Shown piece by piece: positions 1 through 7,237 of a stretch of DNA of 64,000 nucleotides. The translations under genes and the position numbers were made by a program. This DNA comes from JANXMY01 sp965246745 (GTDB lineage Bacteria; Armatimonadota; Armatimonadia; Armatimonadales; Capsulimonadaceae): contig OZ251980.1 in assembly GCA_965246745.1 (NCBI GenBank), positions 1,612,001 through 1,676,000 on the forward strand, written 5' to 3'. Position 1 is the stretch's first letter; each line of letters opens with the position of its first letter. The notes beneath the pieces were generated by a model, which was given only the letters and a program-made list of their open reading frames with translations, did not search any database and was not told the DNA's origin.

Positions 1-45
1 CTGTGGGGCACCGAGCCGCTGCCGGACAGCGTTCGGGTAAAATAA
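1..45 (+). CDS. C-terminal tail of a truncated upstream gene
   Basis: An open frame enters from the left edge and ends LWGTEPLPDSVRVK followed by TAA at 43-45. Only 14 residues are visible, so the product cannot be named. The stop codon lies in an 18-bp imperfect tandem duplication (38-55 and 56-73). The frame could be chance, since no start is visible. Confidence 0.35.
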   Translation: MWGTEPLPDSVRVK

Positions 46-81
46 GATGCGGCCTTAAAATAAGCTGCGGCCCGAAAGAAA

Positions 82-117
82 ATGCCCCCGCCGACTTTTT
101 GCAGTCGGCGGGGGCAT
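82..117 (-). terminator. Intrinsic terminator of the minus-strand micro-ORF
   Basis: A perfect 15-bp inverted repeat (82-96 with 103-117) encloses a 6-nt loop. Read on the minus strand, the hairpin is followed directly by TTTTCTTT, the usual U-tract of a Rho-independent terminator. On the plus strand no T-run follows, so it most likely serves minus-strand transcription from the micro-ORF at 128-175. Confidence 0.7.
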
Positions 118-127
118 GGCGGGGGAT

Positions 128-175
128 TTAGGAACCCCACATTGCGCGAAGGATATGAATGATGTGAACCAGCAT
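128..175 (-). CDS. 15-residue micro-ORF with strong Shine-Dalgarno
   Basis: The minus strand reads ATG at 175-173 to TAA at 130-128, giving MLVHIIHILRAMWGS. A strong ribosome-binding site, AAAGGAG (190-184), sits 8 nt before the ATG. A 15-bp hairpin terminator begins 10 nt after the stop, so RBS, ORF and terminator form a compact unit. The peptide is short and hydrophobic with two histidines. It could be a small membrane peptide, a leader peptide or a type I toxin. No similarity is recognised, and translation is inferred only from the flanking signals. Confidence 0.45.
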   Translation of the reverse strand: MLVHIIHILRAMWGS

Positions 176-347
176 GATGTCGTCTCCTTTCAGTAAGATG
201 CGCCGGGAGGCGGTGACGACTTCGCAGGCAGCGCTGCCCCGAGTCCAGGCATCACCCGTCAGGAGGGAGTTAAACCCGCCAGGCGCTTACTTATCCTGCA
301 CAAACCATGCCAAGTATTAGTGCTGGGCCATATTTCTCGTAATTCGG

Positions 348-359
348 TAAACTATTTTT
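348..359 (+). promoter_or_regulatory. Leaderless-type -10 element of mnmG
   Basis: TAAACT at 348-353 is followed by exactly 6 nt (ATTTTT) and then the mnmG ATG at 360. No Shine-Dalgarno sequence is visible upstream of the ATG. This spacing puts the transcription start at or next to the start codon, as in leaderless genes of Deinococcus and actinobacteria. The same geometry is seen at 4874 and 32355. Confidence 0.45.
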
Positions 360-2261
360 ATGCAAGACACCCACACACGGATTTATGATGTCATCATTGT
401 CGGCGCGGGCCATGCCGGCGCGGAAGCGGCGCTGGCGTCGGCCCGGCTTGGGGCGAAGACGCTGTGCCTGACGCTGTCGCTCGGCAGCGTCGCCTTGATG
501 CCCTGCAACTGCTCGGTCGGCGGCCCCGCCAAAGGCCACCTGGTGCGCGAGATTGACGCCCTCGGCGGGCAGATGGGCATCAACGCCGATGCGACGGTGA
601 CGCATATTCGCATGCTGAACACCGGCAAAGGACCCGCCGTGCAGGCCGTTCGGGCGCAATGCGACAAAGAACTGTATTCCAAGACGATGCGGGCGACATT
701 AGAGGCTGCCGCCAATCTGACGCTGGCCGAAGGCATGGTCGAGAGCGTAGTAGTAGAAAACGGCAGGGCCGCCGGCCTGCGAACGGCGACGGGCGAGACG
801 TATTTGGCCGATGCCATCGTCATCACCACCGGGACCTTCCTGCGGGGCGTGATGCACCGGGGCGACGAGCGCACCGCCGGCGGGCGGCTCGGCGAGAAGC
901 CCGCCGTCGCGCTGTCCGATACCCTGCGGGCGCTGGGCTTTCCGACCCGGCGACTCAAGACCGGCACGACCCCGCGCATTGACAAAGCGTCGGTGGACTT
1001 CTCGCAGACCACGGCGATTGAGTCCGAGCCGAACACGCCGCCGTTTTCGTTCGGGCGCGAAACCCTCGGCATTGCGAATTTGCTGCCGTCGTGGCTGACC
1101 TATACCAACGAGCGTACCAAAGCCGTGATTGAAGCCAACCTGCATCAGTCCGCCATGTACGGCGGCGCGATTGAGGGCCTCGGGCCGCGCTACTGCCCGT
1201 CCATTGAAGACAAGATCGTTCGCTTCAGTCAGCGCGACAACCATCAAGTGTTTTTGGAGCAGGAAGGCTGGGACACCGATTCGCTGTATGTCCAGGGCAC
1301 GTCTACGTCGCTCCCTGCCGACGTTCAATTAGAGTTCCTGCACACCATTCCGGGCTTAGAGCGCTGCGTCATGCTCAAAGCCGGCTACGCGGTTGAGTAC
1401 GATGCCGTGCCGCCGACCGAGCTGACCCACGCCTTGATGACCAAGCGCCTGCCGGGATTGTTTCTCGCGGGCCAGATCAACGGCACGTCGGGCTACGAGG
1501 AAGCCGCCGGGCAGGGCCTGATGGCCGGCGCGAACGCCGCGCTGTACGCCCGAAACGCGCCGCCGTTCGTCTTGAAGCGCTCGGATGCGTATCTCGGCGT
1601 TATGATTGACGACCTCGTGACCAAAGGGGCCGACGAGCCGTACCGCCTTTTGACTTCCCGCGCCGAGTACCGCCTGCTTTTGCGCCAGGACAACGCCGAC
1701 GGACGCCTCACCGCGCTGGGCCGCTCGGTCGGCCTGGTGCCCGACGCCCGCTGGGCGCTGTTTACCGAAAAGCGCGGCGCGATTGCCGCCGAAACGCAGC
1801 GCCTGGAAACCACATTCGTCAGCGGCGCGGACAACCCCCGCCTCACGGGTTTTGGCCTGCTGCCCGTGTCTCAGCGCGTCCCGCTGTCCGACATCCTGAA
1901 GCGCACCGGCGTTTCCCATGCGGCCGTCGCCGCGCTGGCCCCGCCGCCCGCGCCCCTGCCCCGCGCCGTCGCCGAGCAGGTGGAAATCCAGTGCAAATAC
2001 GAAGGCTATATTGATCGCCAATCCGCCCAGGTCGAAAGCGCGGGCCGCCGCGAAGAAGTCCCCATCCCGGCAAAGTTCGACTTTGGGAGCATCCGCAACT
2101 TGTCCAACGAAAGCCGCGACAACCTTACCCGCGTCGCCCCCGTCTCGCTCGGCCAGGCCGCCCGCATCCCCGGCGTCACCCCCGCCGACATCGCCATTTT
2201 AGGCGTTCATTTGGAGCAGCACCGCCGCCGCGCTCCGGCTACTATCGGCGGTCAGGTATAA
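360..2261 (+). CDS. mnmG: tRNA uridine-5-carboxymethylaminomethyl synthesis enzyme MnmG (GidA)
   Basis: MnmG works with MnmE to install carboxymethylaminomethyl groups on wobble uridine 34 of tRNAs in the cytoplasm, using FAD and a folate carbon donor. The 633-residue length is normal. The N-terminal FAD-binding motif is VGAGHAGAEAALASARLG (about residues 14-31), followed by the family block CNCSVGGPAKGHLVREIDALGG and later by GTFLRG and TSGYEEAAGQGLMAGANAAL. The C-terminal region contains the conserved YEGYIDRQ segment of the helical domain that binds MnmE and tRNA. The ATG at 360 is preceded by a -10-like box but no Shine-Dalgarno, suggesting leaderless expression. The partner gene mnmE is not in the window. 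Confidence 0.97.
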   Translation: MQDTHTRIYDVIIVGAGHAGAEAALASARLGAKTLCLTLSLGSVALMPCNCSVGGPAKGHLVREIDALGGQMGINADATVTHIRMLNTGKGPAVQAVRAQCDKELYSKTMRATLEAAANLTLAEGMVESVVVENGRAAGLRTATGETYLADAIVITTGTFLRGVMHRGDERTAGGRLGEKPAVALSDTLRALGFPTRRLKTGTTPRIDKASVDFSQTTAIESEPNTPPFSFGRETLGIANLLPSWLTYTNERTKAVIEANLHQSAMYGGAIEGLGPRYCPSIEDKIVRFSQRDNHQVFLEQEGWDTDSLYVQGTSTSLPADVQLEFLHTIPGLERCVMLKAGYAVEYDAVPPTELTHALMTKRLPGLFLAGQINGTSGYEEAAGQGLMAGANAALYARNAPPFVLKRSDAYLGVMIDDLVTKGADEPYRLLTSRAEYRLLLRQDNADGRLTALGRSVGLVPDARWALFTEKRGAIAAETQRLETTFVSGADNPRLTGFGLLPVSQRVPLSDILKRTGVSHAAVAALAPPPAPLPRAVAEQVEIQCKYEGYIDRQSAQVESAGRREEVPIPAKFDFGSIRNLSNESRDNLTRVAPVSLGQAARIPGVTPADIAILGVHLEQHRRRAPATIGGQV

Positions 2262-2262
2262 T
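2257..2262 (+). promoter_or_regulatory. -10 element (TATAAT) upstream of the AAA ATPase gene
   Basis: A perfect TATAAT overlaps the mnmG stop codon and lies 18 nt before the ATG at 2281. No good -35 hexamer is seen. It would give the ATPase/DUF4276 pair its own short-leader transcript, independent of mnmG. Confidence 0.35.
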
Positions 2263-2280
2263 CGCAGCCAGGCACATTTT

Positions 2281-3453
2281 ATGATCACCCGCGTTCAAGT
2301 CAAAAACTTTCGCAACCTCGCCGATGTTGACGTTTCGCTCGGCCCGCTGACCGTGCTGGTCGGGCGCAACGGCACCGGCAAAAGCACCTTCTTAGACGCC
2401 CTGCGCTTCGTCCGCGATGCCCTGCGCCTGGGTCTTGACACGGCAATCAGCCAGCGGGATGGGATTGAAGCAATCAAACACTGGTCTCCGAGCGCAGAAG
2501 CAAGCGACATCGAAATCAGGGTGGAGCTTACACAGCTTCATGGATCGGCATATTACTCTTTTTCAATAGGAACTGGGCAAAAAGAGGAACGGCGAATCAA
2601 GCACGAATCACTTGAATTGTATCGAGGCTCCGACCGCTCGTTGAATTGCTTTGAAACCAAAAATGGAGAGTGGATCGAGACGCCGACGCATTTCCCCATG
2701 AAAGTTGACAATTTAGCCGCATTTCCCATTTCACCCAACAACTTAATGCTGCCATCTTTGTCTTTCCTTCTTGGGGAGATGGGGACAGTCTGTGATCAAA
2801 TAACAGAAACGGATTTTTATACGATTTCCCCAAACACGTTGCGACTTCCCCAAAGGCAAACAAGCGAGGCAACCTTGCGCGAGGGAGGAGAAAATTTAGG
2901 TACGATACTGCGACAGATGATGGAACACGGGTTGTTCTCTGCTGACTTGGCGGCGGCTTTAGGGCAAGTAGTTGAGAATGTATGTGACATAAGAATCAAA
3001 GAGGTAGGCGGCTACTTAGTCACCGAGTTGGAACACAAAGCCGAAAACGGAAAGACAGCATGGTTTCCGCTGGCGCAGGAATCGGATGGAACCTTGCGCG
3101 TACTGGGATTACTCGCTGCACTTTATCAGGAGGCATCCCTTTCGCTGATTGCTATCGAAGAACCCGAGCTGAGTATTCACCCCGGCGCTCTTGCGGTGCT
3201 GAGCGAAGTGATTGCGGAAGCGGCAACCCGAAGCCAAATTCTTATCACGACGCAAAGCCCGGATTTGATCTCGCGCTTCCGCGCGGACCAGCTTCGGGTT
3301 GTCGAGCGGGTCGGCACGGAAACAAGAATCGGGCCGATTGACGACGGGCAGCGGGAGGCGATCAACTCTCAGCTTTTTTCGGCAGGCGACTTGCTGCGCA
3401 TCGAAGGGCTGCACGTTTCGGCGCAGGAAGAAATTGTGCCGTCATATGCCTAA
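2281..3453 (+). CDS. AAA family ATPase (AAA_21/OLD-like), first gene of a putative defence pair
   Basis: This 390-residue ABC/SMC-like ATPase resembles the ATPase halves of OLD and PARIS anti-phage systems. Visible motifs are an N-terminal strand and Walker A GRNGTGKS (residues 28-35), a signature-like QESDGTLRVL segment (about 266-275), and Walker B ending LIAIEEPE with the catalytic glutamates (about 289-296). A C-terminal D-loop/switch segment ITTQSPDLI follows. The middle third (2500-3000) is more AT-rich than its neighbours, which fits transfer. The stop codon overlaps the start of the downstream DUF4276 gene by 8 nt, indicating translational coupling. A role in defence is inferred from family resemblance and pairing; an unrelated DNA-metabolism role is possible. 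Confidence 0.85.
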   Translation: MITRVQVKNFRNLADVDVSLGPLTVLVGRNGTGKSTFLDALRFVRDALRLGLDTAISQRDGIEAIKHWSPSAEASDIEIRVELTQLHGSAYYSFSIGTGQKEERRIKHESLELYRGSDRSLNCFETKNGEWIETPTHFPMKVDNLAAFPISPNNLMLPSLSFLLGEMGTVCDQITETDFYTISPNTLRLPQRQTSEATLREGGENLGTILRQMMEHGLFSADLAAALGQVVENVCDIRIKEVGGYLVTELEHKAENGKTAWFPLAQESDGTLRVLGLLAALYQEASLSLIAIEEPELSIHPGALAVLSEVIAEAATRSQILITTQSPDLISRFRADQLRVVERVGTETRIGPIDDGQREAINSQLFSAGDLLRIEGLHVSAQEEIVPSYA

Positions 3454-4084
3454 GATCGTGCCGATTGTCGAAGGCGAAGTCCAAGCGGTTCCAGGGCTGC
3501 TTTATAAGCTGCTGGCGGAGTTGGGCCGGCAGCATAACATTCAAATTGAGACGCCGCAAAACGCGCATGGTCGCGGCAATTTGACAACGCCCGGCGGGAT
3601 TGAGCGGTTTGTCCAAAATGCCTGGACCAAGCGGGACTGCGGCGCGGTTCTTGTGCTGGTGGACGCCGACAAGGACTGCCCGGTGGAGTTAGCGTCAGAC
3701 TTCGCGCGGCGCGTTTCTGCAATCGGGGTGCGCTTTCCGGTGGTCATAGTCGCTGCGAATTGCGAGTACGAAGCCTGGTTTCTGGCAAGCCTAGAGACAA
3801 TCACCGAAATAGTTCTTGACAGCGGAACTGCCCTGCCGGCGGGACTGAGTTATACCGGCGACGTTGAAGCGCGAGCCGGCGTCAAAGGCTGGCTCACGGC
3901 GCAGTTTCCGCCGGGGCGCATCTACAAAGAAACGATTGATCAAAAGGCCATGACGCGGCTTCTCGACCCGGCGCGTGTTCGGTTGCGCTCCCGCTCGTTT
4001 CGGCGTCTTTGTCATGCGCTGGAACAAGCCGTCGAAGCGATTGACCAACGCCGCGCGTTTGTAACGCCCTCGGCGGACGCATAA
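3446..4084 (+). CDS. DUF4276 family protein, TOPRIM-like partner of the AAA ATPase
   Basis: This 212-residue protein begins MPKIVPIVEGE and carries the layout of a TOPRIM nuclease/primase domain: a glutamate in the first strand (VEGE, residues 8-11) and an acidic DxDxD cluster in VLVLVDADKD (about 68-77). The conserved segment NCEYEAWFLAS is typical of DUF4276. The ATG at 3446 was chosen because it overlaps the ATPase stop by 8 nt and matches the family N-terminus; a longer upstream frame would overlap the ATPase much more. An ATPase plus a separate TOPRIM-like protein resembles a split OLD nuclease or PARIS (AriA/AriB). Nuclease activity is inference. Confidence 0.8.
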   Translation: MPKIVPIVEGEVQAVPGLLYKLLAELGRQHNIQIETPQNAHGRGNLTTPGGIERFVQNAWTKRDCGAVLVLVDADKDCPVELASDFARRVSAIGVRFPVVIVAANCEYEAWFLASLETITEIVLDSGTALPAGLSYTGDVEARAGVKGWLTAQFPPGRIYKETIDQKAMTRLLDPARVRLRSRSFRRLCHALEQAVEAIDQRRAFVTPSADA

Positions 4085-4101
4085 ACGGCAAAGGAGAAAA
4101 G

Positions 4102-4878
4102 ATGCAGCCACTTCTCGTCGGCATTGTCGGGTTCGCCGCGCTTTTGTACCTCGTGATGCCGATTGTCATCAAGTTCAATCAAAAGCTGAACGCGCACCCT
4201 CAGTTTCAACCGCTCGATCTTGCGACCCTGCCGCCGCCGGCCTATGAGTATTTGTGGGCGTGTCAGCAGGCGCTCGAGGCGGAAGGGTTTGAGACAATCG
4301 CGCATGTGTCGTGGGCCAATTCCGCGCCGAACGTGTTTCCCTTTGTCAGCCTGTACATGAACCGGGCCACGGAAACCAAAGCGCTGGCGAGCGCGTTTTA
4401 TGTGGCCGCACCGGACGGCGTTAAGATGACCACCCGCTATGTCGAGTTTATCACCCGGTACGCGTCGGGAACCGTGCTGGGAACTAACAACAACCGTCCG
4501 CCCGGCGCGTTCCGGCATGGCCCCGAGCAGCAGACTCTGCGGCTGCCGGAGATGCAGAACCCGCATGCCCTGTATGCCGTCCACCGCGAGCGCACGGCGC
4601 GGCTGGCAGGCACGCCGCTTGAGCCGCTGCCGCGCCCCGGCACCGAGGTAGCCGTGCAGCAGGAGCGAATTGTGGAGGACTACAACGAGCAGGTCAAGTT
4701 CGGCCTTTTGTATCTAGACCACAAGCGCGGCGTGTACCGCCCGACCTGGCAAGGCGCGTATCTGATGACCTGGAGCCAGCTTCAGCCGATGAAGTTTCTG
4801 CGGGAAGCGAGGGAGCGCCGCAAAAGCCGCGCTGCCCTGCAAGCGCTGGAAGCCTCGCCCTTGCGCGGGCAGGTATAA
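4102..4878 (+). CDS. Hypothetical single-pass membrane protein
   Basis: This 258-residue protein is not recognised. Residues about 4-22 (LLVGIVGFAALLYLVMPIV) form one hydrophobic segment, so the N-terminus is probably membrane-anchored with the rest on one side. The remainder is soluble-looking, rich in Tyr, Arg and Glu, and ends in a basic helix (FLREARERRKSRAALQ). A good Shine-Dalgarno AAAGGAG lies just upstream of the ATG. It follows the DUF4276 gene by 17 nt, so it may be co-transcribed with the putative defence pair, but its composition is closer to the housekeeping genes. No catalytic motif is seen. Confidence 0.6.
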   Translation: MQPLLVGIVGFAALLYLVMPIVIKFNQKLNAHPQFQPLDLATLPPPAYEYLWACQQALEAEGFETIAHVSWANSAPNVFPFVSLYMNRATETKALASAFYVAAPDGVKMTTRYVEFITRYASGTVLGTNNNRPPGAFRHGPEQQTLRLPEMQNPHALYAVHRERTARLAGTPLEPLPRPGTEVAVQQERIVEDYNEQVKFGLLYLDHKRGVYRPTWQGAYLMTWSQLQPMKFLREARERRKSRAALQALEASPLRGQV

Positions 4879-4885
4879 TGCAGTT
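4874..4885 (+). promoter_or_regulatory. Leaderless-type -10 element of the Uma2 gene
   Basis: TATAAT at 4874-4879 is followed by 6 nt and then the GTG start at 4886. No Shine-Dalgarno is visible. The geometry matches that of mnmG and the lysine transaminase. Confidence 0.5.
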
Positions 4886-5458
4886 GTGATTCGAAGGGAT
4901 AACTATCGCTGGACGCCGGAGCATTATCACCGGCTGAGTAAATCGGGCTTTTTTGACGACGAGCGTGTCGAGCTTCTCAGCGGCAAGATTTGGCGGCTGG
5001 GGCGGCAGTCGCCGCTTCACGCGACAATGATTTCCCAAGCCGGAGCCATTCTTCGGAACATCTTCGGCGATGGTTTCGTGTTCAGCACGAGGATGCCGGC
5101 AGCGCTGTCGGACATATCGGAGCCGGTGCCGGATTTCTCGGTCGCCGCCGGCGTCATCAATGATTACGCCGATCATCATCCGGGGCCAACTGAGCTTTTG
5201 CTGACCGTTGAGGTTTCGGACAGTACGCTTGCCAAAGATCGCGGAATGAAAATGGCGGCCTACGCCGAGGCAGGCATCGCGGAGTATTGGATCGTCAATC
5301 TCGTCAGCCGTCAAGTGGAAGTCTACCGCCGCCCGCTGCCGTCGGGCGAGTATGCCGACGTGACGGTCTATCAGCCGGGACAAATGATTTTCCCACTCCA
5401 TCTGCCGACAAAAGCCGTTGCTGTAGACGACCTGCTGCCTCCAATGACACAATTATGA
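4886..5458 (+). CDS. Uma2 family endonuclease-fold protein (DUF820)
   Basis: This is a 190-residue Uma2 protein with a PD-(D/E)XK nuclease fold. The diagnostic motifs are present: LLSGKIW, the PDFSVAA strand with the catalytic Asp, TVEVSDSTLAKDRGMKMAAYAEAGIAEYWIV carried in two parts with Glu and Lys, and a C-terminal VDDLLP. Uma2 genes are multicopy and mobile in cyanobacteria and related phyla, and their biological role is unsettled. The start is GTG, 6 nt after a TATAAT box. The stop overlaps the ATG of the carB half in an ATGA arrangement, so the two are translationally coupled, an unusual partner for a pyrimidine/arginine enzyme. Confidence 0.9.
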   Translation: MIRRDNYRWTPEHYHRLSKSGFFDDERVELLSGKIWRLGRQSPLHATMISQAGAILRNIFGDGFVFSTRMPAALSDISEPVPDFSVAAGVINDYADHHPGPTELLLTVEVSDSTLAKDRGMKMAAYAEAGIAEYWIVNLVSRQVEVYRRPLPSGEYADVTVYQPGQMIFPLHLPTKAVAVDDLLPPMTQL

Positions 5459-7050
5459 CAAACGAAAAGAAAAAAGTGGTGGTGCTGGGAAGCGGCCCCA
5501 TCCGCATCGGGCAGGGGATCGAGTTTGATTACGCCAGCGTTCACTGCGTCCGCGCTTTGCGGGAAGCCGGGTACGAGGCGATCATCATTAACAACAACCC
5601 GGAAACGGTCTCGACCGACTTTGATACGTCGGACCGGCTGTATTTTGAGCCGCTGACCCCGGAAGATGTGCTGAACGTCATCGCCCGAGAAGCGCCGATT
5701 GAAGGGGTCGTCTGTCAGTTCGGCGGGCAGACGGCGATTAATCTGGCCCGGCCCCTGTCGGAAGCGGGCATTCCCATTCTCGGGTCGTCGTTTGACTCCA
5801 TAGACCTCGCCGAAGACCGGGAACGATTTGAGGCGCTGCTGCGCGGCTTAGGCATCCCGAAGCCCGCCGGGCGGGCGGTTTTGACGACGGAAGCCGCGCT
5901 GGAAGTGGCGGCGGAGGTCGGCTACCCGGTGCTGGTCCGGCCGTCGTATGTGCTCGGCGGGCGGGCGATGGAGATTGTGTATTCCGACGACGATTTAATG
6001 GAGTACATGCGCTATGCCGAGGAGATTGCCGAAGGGGCGCCGATTTTGGTGGACCGCTACTTGATCGGCAAAGAAGCGGAACTCGATGTGATCGCCGACG
6101 GCGTCGGCGGCTGTTTATTGCCCGGCATCATGGAGCATATCGAGCGGGCGGGCGTCCATTCCGGCGACTCGATGGCGGTGTATCCGCCGCAGACAATCAA
6201 GCCATCCACCATAAACCAGATGGTGTCGTATGCGACTCAATTAGCCGAAGCGCTAGGCGTGGTCGGCCTGATGAACATTCAGTTCGTGATTGAAGACGAC
6301 CAGGCGTATGTGATTGAAGTCAACCCCCGCGCGTCGCGCACGGTGCCGTACCTGAGCAAAATCACCGGTATCCCGATGGTCCGCGCCGCGACTTACGCCG
6401 CCCTCGGCAAGTCTTTGGCCGACCAGGGCTACCGAAACGGCCTGCACCCGAACCAGCCGAATATCGCGGTGAAAGCGCCGGTGTTCTCGTTCTCCAAGCT
6501 GACCGATGTAGACATCAATTTAGGCCCCGAGATGAAGTCCACGGGCGAGATACTCGGGATTGACACGGACTTTTCGCGGGCGTTGTACAAAGCCATGGTC
6601 GCCTCGGGCATTGATGTCCCCGCCGGCGGCAAAGGCGCGGCGCTTTTGGTCACGCTCGCCGACCCCGACAAGGCCGAAGCGCTGCCGATTATTCAAGACT
6701 TCGCGGCCCTCGGCTTCAGCCTGCATGCAACCGCCGGCACGGCCAAATTTTTGGAAGCGCACGGCCTCGCGGTCAGCACGGCAAAGAAGATCAGCGAGGG
6801 GACGCCCAACCTGCTGGATTTGATCCGGGGCGGGCGGGTCGCACTGCTGATCAACACGGTCTCGAAAGACAAGCAGATTGAAAAAGAAGCGGCGCTGATC
6901 CGCCGGGCGTCGGTGGAGCATTCCATTCCGTGCCTGACTTCGCTCGATACGGCCCGCGCTCTGCACACGGCGCTCGCGACTCGTCAGGTGGGGGAAGAGT
7001 TCGCCGTGATGACGGTAGATCGGTACACGGGACCTATCCCGGCCCATTAA
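5455..7050 (+). CDS. carB: Carbamoyl-phosphate synthase large subunit, C-terminal half only
   Basis: The 531-residue product matches only the second half of CarB, which is normally about 1070 residues. It begins KKVVVLGSGPIRIGQGIEFD, the start of the second ATP-grasp (carbamate kinase) unit. It continues through NPETVSTDFDTSDRLYFEPLT, VRPSYVLGGRAMEIVY and EVNPRASRTVP, and ends with the MGS-like allosteric domain (GFSLHATAGTAKFL to the C-terminus). The carboxy-phosphate-forming first half and carA are not in the window. The ATG is an ATGA overlap with Uma2, so this is a real gene start rather than a frameshift fragment. Split CarB is known in some archaea and Aquifex. The 3' end overlaps the convergent FlhB-C gene by 17 nt. 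Confidence 0.93.
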   Translation: MTNEKKKVVVLGSGPIRIGQGIEFDYASVHCVRALREAGYEAIIINNNPETVSTDFDTSDRLYFEPLTPEDVLNVIAREAPIEGVVCQFGGQTAINLARPLSEAGIPILGSSFDSIDLAEDRERFEALLRGLGIPKPAGRAVLTTEAALEVAAEVGYPVLVRPSYVLGGRAMEIVYSDDDLMEYMRYAEEIAEGAPILVDRYLIGKEAELDVIADGVGGCLLPGIMEHIERAGVHSGDSMAVYPPQTIKPSTINQMVSYATQLAEALGVVGLMNIQFVIEDDQAYVIEVNPRASRTVPYLSKITGIPMVRAATYAALGKSLADQGYRNGLHPNQPNIAVKAPVFSFSKLTDVDINLGPEMKSTGEILGIDTDFSRALYKAMVASGIDVPAGGKGAALLVTLADPDKAEALPIIQDFAALGFSLHATAGTAKFLEAHGLAVSTAKKISEGTPNLLDLIRGGRVALLINTVSKDKQIEKEAALIRRASVEHSIPCLTSLDTARALHTALATRQVGEEFAVMTVDRYTGPIPAH

Positions 7051-7234
7051 GCCGCGAAACAAACGCCAGCACTTCGGCGACGGCGGACAGCATCTCGGCG
7101 GGAATGCCTTCGCCGACCGACAGCGTCGCCAGCGCTTCGGCCAGCGCCGGGTCATTCCGCAGCGGAATGTCGCTTTCGCGGGCACGCGCGGCGATTTCGG
7201 CCGCCAGGGAATAAGTCGGAACCAGAGTTTCCAT
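7034..7234 (-). CDS. FlhB C-terminal-domain protein (EscU/YscU/HrcU switch family, YlqH-like)
   Basis: This 66-residue protein is the free-standing cytosolic domain of FlhB-type export switches. The conserved pattern IAARARESDIPLRNDPALAEAL is visible, interrupted only by the usual substitutions, together with GIPAEMLSAVAEVLAFV. It lacks the transmembrane part and the NPTH autocleavage site of full FlhB. The pair of a FliK-like gene followed by this gene matches the ylqG-ylqH arrangement of Bacillus. No flagellar or type III secretion structural genes occur in the window, so its role is unknown. Its 3' end overlaps carB. Confidence 0.8.
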   Translation of the reverse strand: METLVPTYSLAAEIAARARESDIPLRNDPALAEALATLSVGEGIPAEMLSAVAEVLAFVSRLNGPG

Positions 7235-7237
7235 AAG

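Noticed and set aside
3299..3445. Longer start for the DUF4276 gene
   Set aside because: It would overlap the ATPase gene by more than 150 nt. The ATG at 3446 fits the family start and the usual 8-nt overlap.
5287..5454. N-terminal extension of the carB half into the Uma2 gene
   Set aside because: The extension has no similarity to CarB and is out of frame with Uma2. ATG 5455 starts right before the VVVLGSGP strand.
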